From Hirundichthys speculiger (lineage: Eukaryota; Chordata; Actinopteri; Beloniformes; Exocoetidae), in contig JAGFBZ010001170.1 in assembly GCA_018398805.1 (NCBI GenBank), forward strand, positions 521,001-585,000: a DNA stretch of 64,000 bases, given 5' to 3'. The notes under the pieces were generated by a model that was given only the letters and a program-made list of their open reading frames with translations, was not told where the DNA came from and did not search any database. Of the stretch, positions 12,270-24,929 are shown piece after piece. The number at the start of each line of letters is the position of its first letter. The first letter of the stretch is position 1. A program made the position numbers and the translations under genes.

Positions 12270-14616
12270 CAACCCGATTTCCAGAAAAGTTAGGGTGTTT
12301 TTTTTTTTTGTTTTTTTTTAATTTGAATAAAATGAAAACTAAAAGACTTTCAAATCGCATAAGCCAAACATTTTATTCACAACCGAACATATATAACTTA
12401 ACAAATGTTTAAAGTGAGAAATGTTACACTTTTATCCACTAAATGAGCTCATTTCAAATGTGATGCCTGCTACAGGACTCACAGGAGGAGGCACAGGGGC
12501 AACAAATGGCTGGAAACACAAGACACTTGAAAAAGATTCAGCTGGAAGAACATCTAGTAACTAATGAAATTAAGTCTGTAATATGATCGACTATAAAAGG
12601 GATGTCTTAGAGAGGAAAGTCTCTCAGAAGTAAAGATGGGCAGATGCTCTCCAATCTGTGAAAGAGTGCATAAAAAGAAGTAGAATATTTTTAAAACAAT
12701 GTTCTTCAATGTAAAATTAAATTAAATCTCATCTACAGTGATAATATCTACAGATTCAGAGAGACTGGAGACATTTGTGTGTTTAGGGAACAGAGCCGGA
12801 GACCTTTATTGGAAGCCCATGGTCATTGAGTCCTCAGAAAACACTGCATCACTCATCAACATGATCGTGTCAATGACATTACTAAATGGGCCCAGGAATA
12901 CTTCCAGAAACCAGTCAGATGACAACTAAAGCTCTATCATGCAAAAAAAGTCATATTTAAACATGGTCCAGAAGCACCATCATGTCCTGTGAGCCAAGAC
13001 TCATTTAAATGGACTGTTTCTTTTTTTTTGAACATTTTCACATATATTCTGCATACAACTGGTGCACAATGATTTTTTTTTTTTTTCACAGTAGTACCAT
13101 AACATTCAGGCAAACATGACAATCTTCCTCTGTCTTTTACATTGGATCAAGATAAAGTATTAACATGCCTGTTTATACAAGCCAAAGAGAAATAATAAAT
13201 AAAAGAATATAATAAATAAATAATAACAATAGTATTAATATCCAGAGCATAATGGCTATTTACAATCTCCCATACCTTATGTCTGTATGACTTAACTGGA
13301 TTTTACCATATCATCAATGTTGCAAATATGATGAAATAAAAGAAAGGAAAAAAAGAAGTAGAACATTTCAACATCTGTAGCGATGTACTAGGGGTCTTTG
13401 CTCCCAAGATGTATCTCTCATATGAAGTCTGACCTAATTGGTTTTATGTACTCTACCCAGCCTTCCCAAATTCTTTTAAATCTGACCATCTCCAGTCTCA
13501 CAGAGAAAGTTAACTTTTCCATCCCATGTTGTGCATAACTTCAACCCAATCCTCCACCTTAGGGTACCTCAACCTTCATCCATTTTCTGGTAATTGCTTT
13601 TTTACTTGCAGTCAACATTATTCTAAAAATATGTTTGTCTCCAAACCTTGTGAAATCTATGTCCAGTTTCCCCAAGTATAATACCTTGAATGTAGGTGGA
13701 AGATTTACCTTCAATACCTTATCCATACAACTCTTAAGGTCCTGCCAGTAGCTGCGAATGGAGGGACAACTCCAGAACACATGAAAATGATCAGCTTTAT
13801 CCGCCCCACATAGTCGCCAACACCTTGTATCTCCATACTTGGCTTGTGCTGGTGTGCTAAAAAATCTTATGATGTTCTTCCATCCATAAATGGACTGTTT
13901 TAAAGTGGGAAAAGTGTTCTGTGGTCAGACGAGTCCAAATGTGACATTCTTGTTGGTAATCATAGACGCTGTGTCCTCTGGGCTAAAGGGAGATTCCAGT
14001 ATGTTATCAGCATTTAGTTCAAAAGCTAGCATCTCTGATGGTGTGGGGGTGCATGAGTACATACAGTGTGGCATACAGCTCGCACACGTCTATTTCAGGT
14101 AAGTCCTTGTGTATTTCAGTAGGAAAATGTTAAACCACATACTGCAGCTATTACAACAGCATGGCTTCATCAGAGACGAGTCCAGGTGCTGAATTGTCCT
14201 GTCTGCAGTCCAAATCTTTCACCTAGAGAGAACATCTGGGGCATCATCAAACCAAAATACATTAAAGACAACTGCTAATTCTTCAGCATCTGGAAACCTT
14301 TATCAACAAGAATAGAACGAAATTCCAACACCAAAAAACTCCAGAAACTCATAACCTCGATGCCCAGATGTCTTCAAACTGTTTTGAAAAGGAGAAGAGA
14401 TACTTCAGCATGGTAAACTAGCCGCTGTTCCAACTATTTAGGCATCACACCTGAAATGAGCTCATTTAAAAGGGTAAAAGTGTAAGATTTCTCAGTTTGT
14501 TGTGTTATCTATGTTCTGTTGTGAATAAAATATTGGCTCATGTGATTTGAAAGTCTTTTAGTTTTAATTGTATTCAAATTTAAGAAACATCCCAAAGTTT
14601 TCTGTAAATTGGGTTG
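12270..14616 (+). mobile_element. Tc1-like element, degenerate, split by an L1 insertion
   Basis: The ends CAACCCGATTT and (reversed) CAACCCAATTT start long terminal inverted repeats that stay alignable for about 200 bases. TA dinucleotides flank both ends (12268-12269, 14617-14618), the Tc1/mariner target. Between them, read on +, are remnants of a transposase: LWSDES-like sequence after 13,915, a VWGC-like stretch near 14,040, KPHTAAITTAWL near 14,135, and CSPNLSPRENIWGIIK near 14,210. Stops and frameshifts make it dead. Removing the 13,020-13,886 insert and one duplication copy leaves about 1.47 kb, a normal Tc1 length. Confidence 0.9.
13020..13886 (-). mobile_element. 5'-truncated L1-type LINE inserted in the Tc1 element
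   Basis: The - strand encodes CWRLCGADKADHFHVFWSCP, then SIRSYWQDL, and later RIMLTASKKAITRKWMK and VPTVEDW, the C-terminal end of an L1-clade ORF2. At its 3' side the + strand shows a T9 run directly after the target site, meaning a poly(A) tail on the - strand. A perfect 14-bp duplication TAAATGGACTGTTT flanks it (13006-13019 and 13887-13900). A classic truncated retrotransposition event with all marks intact. Confidence 0.93.
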
Positions 14617-14707
14617 TATTTTATTCTCATTGCGTCAGAGAAACACACAGTGCTGTTCATTTTTTTATCAATGGATGTGTTAATATGCTGTTTGTATGTG
14701 CCAAATG

Positions 14708-14885
14708 AAATGTTAATAAAAACAGAATGGAATGATCAAATCTCATAAGGCCATATTTTATTCCCAACAGAACATAAAGAACATAACAGATGTTGAGACA
14801 TTTTACCATTTCATGGAAAACATTAGTTCATTTTCACTTTAATAGCAGCAACACATCTAAAAAAAAACAAAAAAAAAAAACAATG
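14708..14885. repeat. Tc1-like terminal fragment
   Basis: The stretch around CAAATCTCATAAGGCC, TTTTATTCCCAACAGAACAT and ACAGATGTTGAGACATTTTACC resembles the inner part of the left terminal repeat of the 12,270-14,616 element. It stops in an A-rich tract near 14,880. No matching right end is seen, so it is a broken copy of a related element. Confidence 0.6.
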
Positions 14886-17800
14886 GCAAAAAAAAAAAAA
14901 AACTCAGGAGAAACACTTTTAAAGCCAAACAGCGACAAAGAAAAACAAAGAAAAAGAATTTCAAATGTTGATTAATTTGACCAGAGAACAGGTTTCCATT
15001 TTGCCTCAGATCATGTTAAATGAGCTTTGAATATTTTTGTCTCCGGATCTCTTTAGCTCCAGATTTGATTCAGTTCAACACAGAAGCACGTACACACCCA
15101 CACAAAACATCACTAAAAAGGTTGCTAATTTCTGCTCATAACTGTTTGTAAAATGTATAGGCAAACACAGATATACAAATATATGCTCAGATCGTACAGT
15201 CCATGCTCAATTATTTGGTACATTTTTGTATTTCTTATGTTTTATTTAGTACTAAATTTTATACTTCATAAAATGGAGCTTTTCATTTTAAGGTGAGATT
15301 TTATTTAATTGGTAATTATATTTCCCTTTTGTGCGTCAAAAAATCTGCACTTATTTCAGTTGTGTAAAAAAACATTCTTTCCATGTGAGAGGTTTGTTGA
15401 AAGGTTGCTTACTCACAAAATGAATGCATCTTGAATGAAGAAGAGTGCATCAGCACGTTTGTAGAATTCTAAGCTGCTTGGAATGAAAAGAAAAGCAAAA
15501 TAACAGTGAAGGTGATTTTATTCCAGCAGGGGGAAGTATTTCATCACATTGCTTTCCTCTGTGAGGCTATATGGTTTCTGGTGATGTCAGTAAGTTTTCC
15601 GATTTATTGGCTGGGCCTAAAAGGAAATCTTGCTTTTGTTCTTTGACATCTTCATGAAATTGCATTAAATCCCACCAGTTACCACATGGAATGTTGGTGC
15701 TGTTTCAGGCTCCCTCAGATTTCACATTGGGGAAGGACAAAAATGTCTCTCCGTCTCCAGAGAAGAAGGTTCCCGGAGAGGACCAGAGATCCCAGGGGCT
15801 GCAGGGAGAATAGATATATATCTCTCTGGTATGAGGCTGTTATTTCCACACTGGGCCATAGGGATGTCAGCGGGGACTCTGTCCCAGAGAAAGACACATG
15901 TACACACACACACACACACACAGACGAAGGATAGCAGCTGAGAAAACTAATAGAAAGCCACTTTCAGGGTTAGCAACAGAGGTGTTTTATATGGAGTAGA
16001 GTCTTTGTGTCTTTGTGCAGCTGATTACACAACAACATCAATTGAATGCCTGAAAAAATGGGACAGCGGCAGGCGGCACTTTGAAAAGGACAAGAGAAAC
16101 TGAACAACATTTGAAAAAAAGAAACACGCACATGCAGAATCAAAGTCTAATATAAGTAGCTTGAGAATAATGTCTATAGAGAGAAAACTGAAATCAAATG
16201 TGGATTTCCTGGGAAAGTTTCCCAGTAAGCAGGCTTTATTTTCTTTTGTCCACACTGTTATCTTTGAATGACTCACACTTTTCTCTTTTTCTAAAACAGA
16301 TAACAGCTCCAAATGGTTATAAACTGTTAAATTAGGTTTAAGACCATATATTATGTTAAAAAAGTATTTCAAAGCTAGATGTTGTCTAAAATGTCCCTGG
16401 AATTGAACAAACGTTAATTCTGGCAGGGGTAGGAGATCTTTGATAATGATCGGGTGATGCCTCCTTTGAACTGGTCTTATGTGGCTGCTCTCACCTTGCT
16501 CATAGATGAATGTGATGCAGCTGGTTTTCATGAAGAGTGAGTCAGGGGGATTTGAGAAAGACTCTCATCAAAAAAACTGCCTCAAGGCGTGAAAAAAAAA
16601 AGAAAAAAAACTGAAGAGGAGTTTTTGGGACATTTTTCCGTGATGGAAGACCATGTGGCCCTTATCCCATGGTGTCAGCCTCAGTTGTGAGGCTGAAGTC
16701 GTTGCCAAGAAACCAAATGAACTTGCTGTGAACTTCCAAAGCGTCTGCAGCAGAGAAGGGGAAGTGGTCTCGAAGGCAATGACTCATGTCCAACCGTTGA
16801 TTTGGTGTTATAGCTCAGAACCAGTCTTATATACTGTTCAGTGATTACAGCTGGCCACCTAAAGGGCCAACAGAGAAACGTGGCTAATTTTAATTGGAGG
16901 TTTCATTTCTTCTTGCACTTTACATGTCAAAAGAAAAATAAAAAACATTTACTCCATAACAGCTGGAGTGTTCATCCAAAGTGACCTCCAAGCGAAGAAG
17001 AACGTTCAAGCTTCAGCACAAGCAGAAACCCTGACATAACAACTGGTTACTAAAACTCTCCGGAAGGACAGAATGAAAGCAGAATATTAGATCTAGAAGT
17101 GCAAAGTCAGAGTGAGTTAGGCATATTAAAGTGTTAAAGATGTAAAGAGAGGAGGTGTTGTTAGAGGAGAAGAGCCCTCATGATATCCATCATCGGTCTG
17201 TTGGTGGAAGCTCAAATATGAACAATGTGGTTATCGCAGTAGCAGATGATGTTCCTAGAGGAGCACAGTGGTCTAGAAGGAGCTTAACCCCATTTCCTTC
17301 CCTGACTGTGTGCTCCATTTAGGCTTTATTTCATTTAGCTGGATGACAGTCTTATATAATATCAGTGACGTGCGTTTGAAGCAGGTTCAGCAGTGCAGCT
17401 CAGTGAGTTCTGGTGTGATATGTGCCTTTTTTCCACCCAAGAAAAAAAGAGACATTTCTTCTAACAATAACCTGTTGGATGGACTAATTTGGGATGACAG
17501 TTAGTTTGGTCTAATAAAGGTTTAGTTGAAAGTGGAATTCCCTCTAATCCAGGAGGAAATGTCAGGGAAAAAAAAAAAAAAAGCTTTTTGGCATCCCAAG
17601 ACCCCTTCAAATGAAATAGATCCACATCTTAAAAGATATTAAAATCTTCTTGAAATATGAGTCTTTGTTATAAATTGAAACAGTCACATCTTATATTCTA
17701 AGCATTAGTCAACAAATCCAGAAAGTAATATGCAGTGATTTTTGATAATCATTTCACATTATTTTAATTGTGAAAACGCTTTTTTATTTTTCCCTGACGT

Positions 17801-18859
17801 GAAGATGTAGCACATTTTTTAAGTGTTTTATTAACTTTTATTAACAGAGTGAGAATTTACAGACAATATGAAACATGCTAGATGTCAATATAGTTTATAA
17901 AGATTGAAATTTGTTTTAAATTTTAATCATGTAGTAGGTCAAAAAGCAACATTCACCAATTCTTATTGTTAAACCTTTTCTTTTTTTAATCACTCAAATC
18001 AGTCTGAAAAGGGATGTGTAATACAAAACAAAGAGAAAGTTGTGTTTTCACAAACACTTAAACAGCAGTGCATCATCGTAATTTTGAGTTTCAGATTAAT
18101 CTATAATCATCTTAGACTATTTGTCAAGCTCTGTAATAAACTATTAGTTAATCATAAATCATACTGTTGTCCAGTTTCCGCTTCTGCTTGCATCTGTACT
18201 GACCTGCATGTTTAACAGGGTTTTAAAAACACAGTTATGGTTGAGCAATAATGATAAAATGAATATACACCAACCACCATAAACACGACCGCTGTCTGGT
18301 AACGTGAGTAAACAATACTCACGTCACAGTGTGGCATTCACACGAATCCTATTTTGGAAATTAGCACCTACCTGAAATTATTTGCAGGGCAATTACAGCC
18401 TACACATCAGAAAATCTCCCCCAGCAGTAGGACCATCAACTAGTTTTTGCACAATATACTAAGAGATTAAAAAAAAAAAAAGGTATAAGAGAAACAACTG
18501 TACAGGTTATATGACAAGAAAATAACTCACATGTCAGTGTAACTGCTATGACAATGTCATGGTAATGAATTTACAGGTGAAATGTCGAAATTTAAATGTG
18601 CACATAAAAAAAAACAGTCAAATGTGCAGGCTATGGAATGTACAAACTAAACTGGATTAAAAAAATATGACTAAACTATCAACTATGCTGGCTATGAAGA
18701 TATATAGGCTATGTTACAAATATATAACAGACTAAATATTACTTTGACTGAAAATGATATGCAAAGGTTATGTTACATATATAACAGGCTAAATATTAAA
18801 TTTACAGGAAGTTAAAAGTATGTGCTATGTAACAAAAGTAATAAACTAGAAATAAAACT
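14886..18859. other. intergenic, no gene recognised
   Basis: AT-rich with short open frames. The longest is a 168-codon frame on the - strand at 16,025-16,531 that I cannot match to any family and that has no splice or promoter context. A short CA run lies at 15,903-15,921. Confidence 0.6.
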
Positions 18860-19440
18860 ATTGAATGTACATCCGTACATGATAGAGTGCAGATCGTGTG
18901 ATTTGAAGACTCTTTTAGAGAAGAGTCCAGAGTTTATCTGTCACATAGAGATGATGTGTTGTAACAGCTTATGGCCTGAGGTATGAAATATTCCCTATAA
19001 CAGTCACTACGACGAGGAGCTGTCCGAGTCTTTTGGAGAAGGAGCTCCATTATCCATGCCGGAGAGGGTGTTTGGGGTTATCCCTGACAGATAACAGTTT
19101 GTTCAGCTTCCTCCTGTCCATCACAGCTTCAAATGTCCCCTGTTTGCAGCCAATGACAGAGACAGGCTTCCTTCAGGTCATTTGGTCTGTTTGTGTCACT
19201 GGCTGACATGCTTCACCCCCAGCAGACCACAGAAAAGAAGAGAACATATCTTCCCACAGACTGGTACAACATCCAGCATCTTGCTGCACACACTGAAGGA
19301 CCTCGGCTTCCCCAGGAAGTGGAGTCAACTCAGACCGTTCTTGTACACGGTCGTGCTGCTATTCTCCCACTTGCCTGGGTGCCTGGATGCCTGGGTGATA
19401 TAAACACCCAGGCATCTGCAGTCCGCAGCCCTCTCCACAT
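18860..19440 (-). mobile_element. CR1/Rex1-type LINE fragment
   Basis: The - strand shows, in shifting frames, VGENSSTTVYKNGLS, LHFLGKPRSFSVCSKMLDVV, AVMDRRKLNKLLSVRDNPKH and SFSKRL, matching in order the post-RT region of CR1/Rex1 LINEs (usually YFLRRLRSFNVCSKML... then KLLSI-D--HPLH). Stops and frameshifts are many. Same family as the fragment at 6.1 kb but opposite in orientation and extending further upstream. Confidence 0.75.
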
Positions 19441-19695
19441 TCTTACCCAGAATCCACTCGGGAAATTGGGACCCAATGGCATCCATGGGAAGCAATCTCC
19501 TTCCACAGAGACGCCACCCTGCAACCCACAGGGTCCAAAGGATCTACTGATAACATCACAGCACCAGACAGTCCAGGACACCGTCAGATGTTCTCTGTCC
19601 CGAATGACTGGTCAGAGCTCTTTTGCAACCACAAGGAGGACTTGCTTGTATTTAAGCGGATAGTCATAATGTTATGGTTGATCAGTGTATAAAAG
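19441..19695. repeat. dispersed fish repeat end
   Basis: Ends with AGTCATAATGTTATGGTTGATC AGTGTA-type sequence (19,661-19,691), a tail motif I recall from many fish dispersed repeats (usually GGTCATAATGTTATGGCTGATC). It adjoins the LINE remnant. Family not assigned. Confidence 0.4.
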
Positions 19696-19749
19696 TCTGA
19701 CCAGCACATGATTCATTTTTCAGTACGCATCATAGTCAAGTTTTTTTCT

Positions 19750-19780
<31 letters not shown>

Positions 19781-20284
19781 AGCACAGTACAGTAAAGTGC
19801 AGTACGGAATATAGGTTTGAATATGCATTGTCAAGATGATGTGGAAAAATAAAATATCCTTATTGCATCAGCTAAATTCACCTTGGAAATAGAGTATTCA
19901 GAAGGAGGATGGAGATTCTTGGAAGGAAAGGAGGATAATTGCTCTTAGACAGGAAGAAAACATTTTGGTGCTATTTCATTCAGAGTCTAAATCAGGAAAC
20001 AAAAGTCCTTTGTGTGTGACTCTGAAATATACTCTGACATCAGGTAATCCACCTTCGTGTGGATTTCTCTCAACACAAGCAGATTGCAGTGACCAGTTGC
20101 TGCTGTCATCCAGCCCAGACATATCCAGTGTTGAGTAAACACATCAAGTAATGGGATTTACAGCAAGTCCTGTCTGTGCACAATTTACACTAAAGACATG
20201 AAAAATAGGCATGTGACTTAATGTGGGGACCTGTGTTAAACACTGATGCTGGGTGGATCATTTTGAGTGTTTGTAGTCACTGTG

Positions 20285-20480
20285 AATTCAATTCAATTCA
20301 ATTTCATTTGTATAGCGTCTGTTACAATGACAATTGTCTCTAGGTGCTTTACAGAGACCCAGAGCAGGACCCCCCAGCAAATATCATTAACTAAAATTAT
20401 AATATTAAATCCTAAACAAGGATAATGGCAAGTAAAAAACTCCCACAGCGGGAGAAAAAACACCTTTAAGCCAAATATAA
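20285..20480. repeat. dispersed fish repeat (ATTTGTATAGCG type)
   Basis: Opens with repeated AATTC units then TTTCATTTGTATAGCGTCTG, and continues with GTGCTTTACAGAGACCC and GGCAAGTAAAAAACTCCC. This order is the hallmark of a very common teleost dispersed repeat. A relative of its distal part occurs at 48,126-48,400. Confidence 0.7.
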
Positions 20481-22656
20481 TATAATAATAATTCAAAAGT
20501 TGCTAAAATATACTGATTACACAGCTTTAGCAGAAGACTGCAGTGAATATTCTTCATCAAAATCCCACTTTTTAAATTCAGCAGGTTGTTCTGAACTTGC
20601 ATGAAGTTTCTAAATGTCCACTACGGTCTGAAAGGCTCCTCATTGGTCCTCCACTTGAATGTTTCATTGGGCAGAATGATTGATAAAGTTTGACATTAAT
20701 CTGCTGAACGACAATGTTCTTCTGTCAAATTGGAGCTTTGGACAAACGCCAAAGCCATTTGTGGCTCAACATGCAGCTAAATGTGAAGCAGGGCCTGCAT
20801 TTTTGAGACTGTACATCTTGTCTCTGGTTTATCTTGAAATGTGTTTTTCCAAAATGTCACAAATGCTGAACTCAGTCCTCTCACATGGAAGAATGTCTCT
20901 TCTGTTTTCTGTCTGAATCCAGTCTCAAGTGTGTGTGACTCCACTGGAACTGCTCAGTGTTTATCAGGAAGAGACTGCTGTGGAAGTGAGCCATGAGTCA
21001 CCAGACTCCTCTGAAGCAGATGTTATCTCCCGATTTACCTATGTGATTCCACAAACTGAGCTACGCTTCACATCTTGTACGTATTTGGCACTAGACTCGG
21101 AACTAGGTGGATACACTTGTGGTTCATTAACTTTGGAGACATAATGGATGGTTGTAAAAGTATTCTTATAAATTCTTTAGAATGTTATGTGCCCATTTGG
21201 TATAACTAACAATAAGCAAATGTTAGTTCTCTGTTCAAAAGTGCTGATTAAATTAAACCCTGCACATGCCAGTGAATGTTTTTTTTTTTATTTTATTTGT
21301 GTATTTATCCAGGCCTATTTCCTTCCTTCATCTTCAAGTTTAATGTCAAAATGCTGGAGCTCACACTGAACTAATTGTACATTTACAAACTTCCTGGGTG
21401 TTGTCTCTCAGGGAATTCCCCTTGATAAATGTTTTTGGAAGCAGGTTTGACAAGCAACTCAAAATGATTTTCTAAAGCAGTTCTATCAAATAGTGGCTGG
21501 TGCTTGAGCTTAAATGTGTGTAAGAGAAAATAATTTCGTTATCTGTCTGGTGGTATGCTGCACACACGTGATGAATATGATAAATAGAAGACAGGAACTC
21601 CCCTTTAAGAAGACTAGGAACAGCATGTCAGAACAGTTCCAGTGCACAAGCCCTCATTACAAAGGTGAATGCACATTTGAGAGGCCCATGCTGCAGAAAG
21701 CACAAACATATCACTCTGCAAAAGGTGAAGTGGTCAGATAATTCACCATATCTTTGAGAAAAGTGAGGGTGTGTGTGTGTGGTGTCCACAAAGTCATAGT
21801 CTGTGGGTCTGTAACGCTCTAGGTTCATTCTTGAAGGACAGTTTGCGTCTCCCTGTGCACTCAGAGAACAGAAGTCGCCTTTAAAACAAACATGAACCTA
21901 TCACTTTTATCTAAAACAGTTTTTATCCTGAGATCACATTTCAATCCAATGGAAGTTATGGACAAGAACGTTTTATATCAATCTCTATGATCACCATAAA
22001 ACATTCTTATGAGAAAATGTATTTTGCAGCCATGTTTATTCATCCTTTCATTAGAGCAGTAGAGACTTAAATCTAAAGTTGAGATGTGTTTTTCTATGAC
22101 TCTTACGATGCAAAGGTCAGATCACATTCTATGTGGAAAACTAATGCGCAAGAGCAGTTAATTCCAAGAGGGTCGCTTACTTTTTCTTGCTTCTGTGTTA
22201 ATAACTGTTCATTACATTTCCATCTATGTGACACTAATTTGGAAAGTAATGTTAAGGTCGAGCCTGATGCTGAGGATGCGTAAGGCTCCTGTAGCAGTCC
22301 ACAGCGCCAGCCTTGATTTAGAGTATCTTTTTGGCTGCTCCCTCTTCAGGGTTGCCACAGTGGAATAATTCACATGATGCCAGTTTCTGAATTTCTAAAT
22401 ACATACTCTGAATTTTACCTTGCAAGTGTGCATATTTATAAAGTCAGAATTTAGGATTTTTTTTTCATTTGTAAGCTCAAAAGGTCAGAACTTCGGCAAT
22501 TTTTTTTTTAATTTATGAGGTTAGAAGTTTTTTCACCTTTCTCTCTGCAGCACAAGAATTACCCAATTAACGCTGCCATTTTTGCTCAGCAAAACTTCAT
22601 AACTGGCTAAGTTTATTTTACTGGGTCTACTTGAAACTGAACTTTAGATTCACATA
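20481..22656. other. intergenic, no gene recognised
   Basis: Several short frames only. One at 20,929-21,144 (+) is preceded by a fair acceptor-like sequence but has no donor, no homology I recognise and no partner exons. Confidence 0.55.
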
Positions 22657-24596
22657 CCCAGTATAGGCCCATATACATTTAGATAATTACAGAGTTTTCA
22701 TAGTTTTTGTCTTTAAACATAGGCACAATGGATTTGAAATAAAACAAAAGATGTGGTCAATTTAAGAGGTTAAACAAAATGATGGCCTTTACCACTTAGG
22801 AATTACAGCCCTTTGAATCAAATGTCCTGAATTTTAAGAGGCTCAAAACAATTGGACATTTGATTTAAAAGAAGTTCAGTGCCCAGGTGTGGTCCAGCCC
22901 CTATTAACTTCAAGACAATTAGGCAGATAAAAAGTCTAGGGTTGACATCAGGTATTGTGTTGGCATTTGACAGCTGTTTGACTGGAGTTACCCAAATAAA
23001 GTCTGAGATCTCAATTTAAGTAAAAGAGGTCATCATTAGGCTGAAAAACAACATCCATCTATAAGAAAGACAGAAAAAAACCTAAGGTGTGGCCAAATCA
23101 ATACACAGTACCTTGTCAAAAAAAAGAAAGCATCAGTGAGCTCAACAACATCGACAGGCCTGGAGAAAAAATGTCGACTAAAGTGGAAGATCACAGAATC
23201 CTTTCCTTAGTTCAGACAGACATCGTCACAACCGCTGGAAACATTCTAGGCCAGGAAAGCCAGATAAGAGTTTACCAGAAAATATCTAAAAATGACTCAT
23301 GTTCTGGTAATAAGATTCTTTAAACAGACAAACCCAAGATAAACTAGTATCAGAATGATATGAGCAGAAAAGTCTGGAGTTGTAGAGGAACAGTCTGTGA
23401 TCCAGAACAGACAGCATCTTGTGTCAAACAGACTGGAGGTCGTGTCACGACATGAGCACCAGTGGACCTGGCTCACTGGTGTTTATTCATGATGGCTGAA
23501 AGAATCATATCCATTTGTGTCAAACTTTAGCCACTGACTGCAAATGACTTAAGTCCAAATATTTTCAGTTATTGTTATGTTTATAATTATACCACTTTAT
23601 CCAAATATGAAGTACTTCACATTTGGATTGTTTTATGTCAAACCCATTGTGGTGGTGTATAAATATGGAGCCCCAATTGGTCATAATTCAATGAATAAAT
23701 GAGTCTATTATTATGAAATACAGGCGTTTATTATTATGAAATACGTAACCAATTATTATGAAATGTTTCTCATTATTATGAAAAACATGTTTATTATTAT
23801 GAAATATTTCCCATTATTATGAAACATGTGTATTATTATGAAATATATTTGTATTATTATTTAATCTTAGTTTAATGCATAATAGTTTTATTTCAGAATG
23901 GCTTTTTTTTAAAAAAAATCTAAGAATGAGTTTTTACATCATGGCTTCGTTTTTCATAAGAATGAGCTTTTACATAATAATGACATTTTGCCAGTGGGCG
24001 GGGCCAGCGGTTGACCTGCACACTCATTGGCTGATCCTTCTCCATTCTACGCTCTGACATCAACTAGTTTTGGCCGTGAGGTCCCGTTAGCAGCGGGCCG
24101 TGGCGTCATCAAGGTGCGCTCCTAGTCCTAGTCCTAGTCCGATTGTAGCTATGGCAGCTTGGACTGAGCTACGGGAAACCTTAACGTTTCTTAGTCGATG
24201 TCAACTTTTAACCGTAAACTGAGGTGCATTCTGCCACCTACTGGCCTGGAATATATACGTTGCACCTCTCGCCCACTATCGATATTCACTGTTCTGTTGC
24301 TTATGCCTGAATGAAAGAGCAGCCAATCACATATACTGCTCCGCCCTCTCTGCTGTGATTGAGGCACAAATCATTCTTATGGAAAACAAAGCCATTATTA
24401 TGTAAAAGCTCATTCTTATGAAAAACGAAACCACTATCATAATAATTGGAAATATTTCATAATAATAAACACCTGTATTTCATAATAATAGACTCATTTA
24501 TTCATTGAATTATGACCCAAATGGGGCTCCATAGTATGAAAGCAAAAATCATTTAAAAAAAAATGTCATAGTTCAAATATATATATAGATCTAACT
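22657..24596 (+). mobile_element. second Tc1-like element, internally deleted and split
   Basis: Read on +, remnants follow the order of a fish Tc1-like transposon: CATCATTAGGCTGAAAAAC, GGTGTGGCCAAATCAATAC, GCATCAGTGAGCTCAACAAC, GATCACAGAATCC. Most of the catalytic part is missing. The 3' side carries CCATTGTGGTGGTGTATA, is interrupted by the element at 23,666-24,531, resumes with GAAAGCAAAAATCA, and ends in CTAACTG before TA at 24,597. The left end near 22,657 (CCCAGTATAGGCCC after TA) is less certain. A dead copy. Confidence 0.75.
23666..24531. mobile_element. 866-bp inverted-repeat element with GC-rich core
   Basis: Ends TGGAGCCCCAATTGG (left) and, reversed, TGGAGCCCCATTTGGG (right) begin arms that match for about 85 bases and are flanked by TA at 23,664-23,665 and 24,532-24,533. 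Both arms contain repeated TATTATTATGAAAT units. An inner inverted pair (AAGAATGAGCTTTTACATAA) frames a GC-richer core at about 23,990-24,360 with a GC box (GGGCGGGGCC), inverted CCAAT and later CCAAT boxes, and CCTAGT tandem units. No transposase is seen. It sits inside the second Tc1-like element and ends about 0.5 kb before camkk1 exon 1. Confidence 0.85.
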
Positions 24597-24929
24597 GTAT
24601 CTTGTTTGTATTGCAAATCAGGGGTCCCTCATGAAAAATCTTGCATAGAGAATGTATTTTACTTTGTTGGCGAAAATGTTGAAATGGACATAAAGACTTC
24701 CTTATCTCCAACACGTTGACTGAGGTCCAGCTACTGTGTAATGAGTGAGCAATTTGTGGACCTTCATTGTGTCAATTGGGAGGTCAAGTGAAGCGGAACT
24801 GTGACCAGCAGAGGCGCTAGCTGCTCTAAATACAATGTCCAGTTTTTAATGGTGGGGCGATATCAAGATTCCACGTGTGGCACGTGTGGTTTTAAAGCCT
24901 ATTATCAAATTCAGGACACGTTTAAAGCT

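Noticed and set aside
19193..19663. 156-codon + frame as a gene
   Set aside because: Mostly the antisense of a CR1/Rex1 LINE remnant, which explains the openness better.
20929..21144. 71-codon + frame preceded by an acceptor-like sequence, tested as a P2X receptor exon
   Set aside because: No P2X motifs, no donor, and no neighbouring exons.
23690..23860. Repeated TATTATTATGAAAT units considered as a regulatory iteron array
   Set aside because: They form one arm of the inverted-repeat element and recur in reverse in the other arm.
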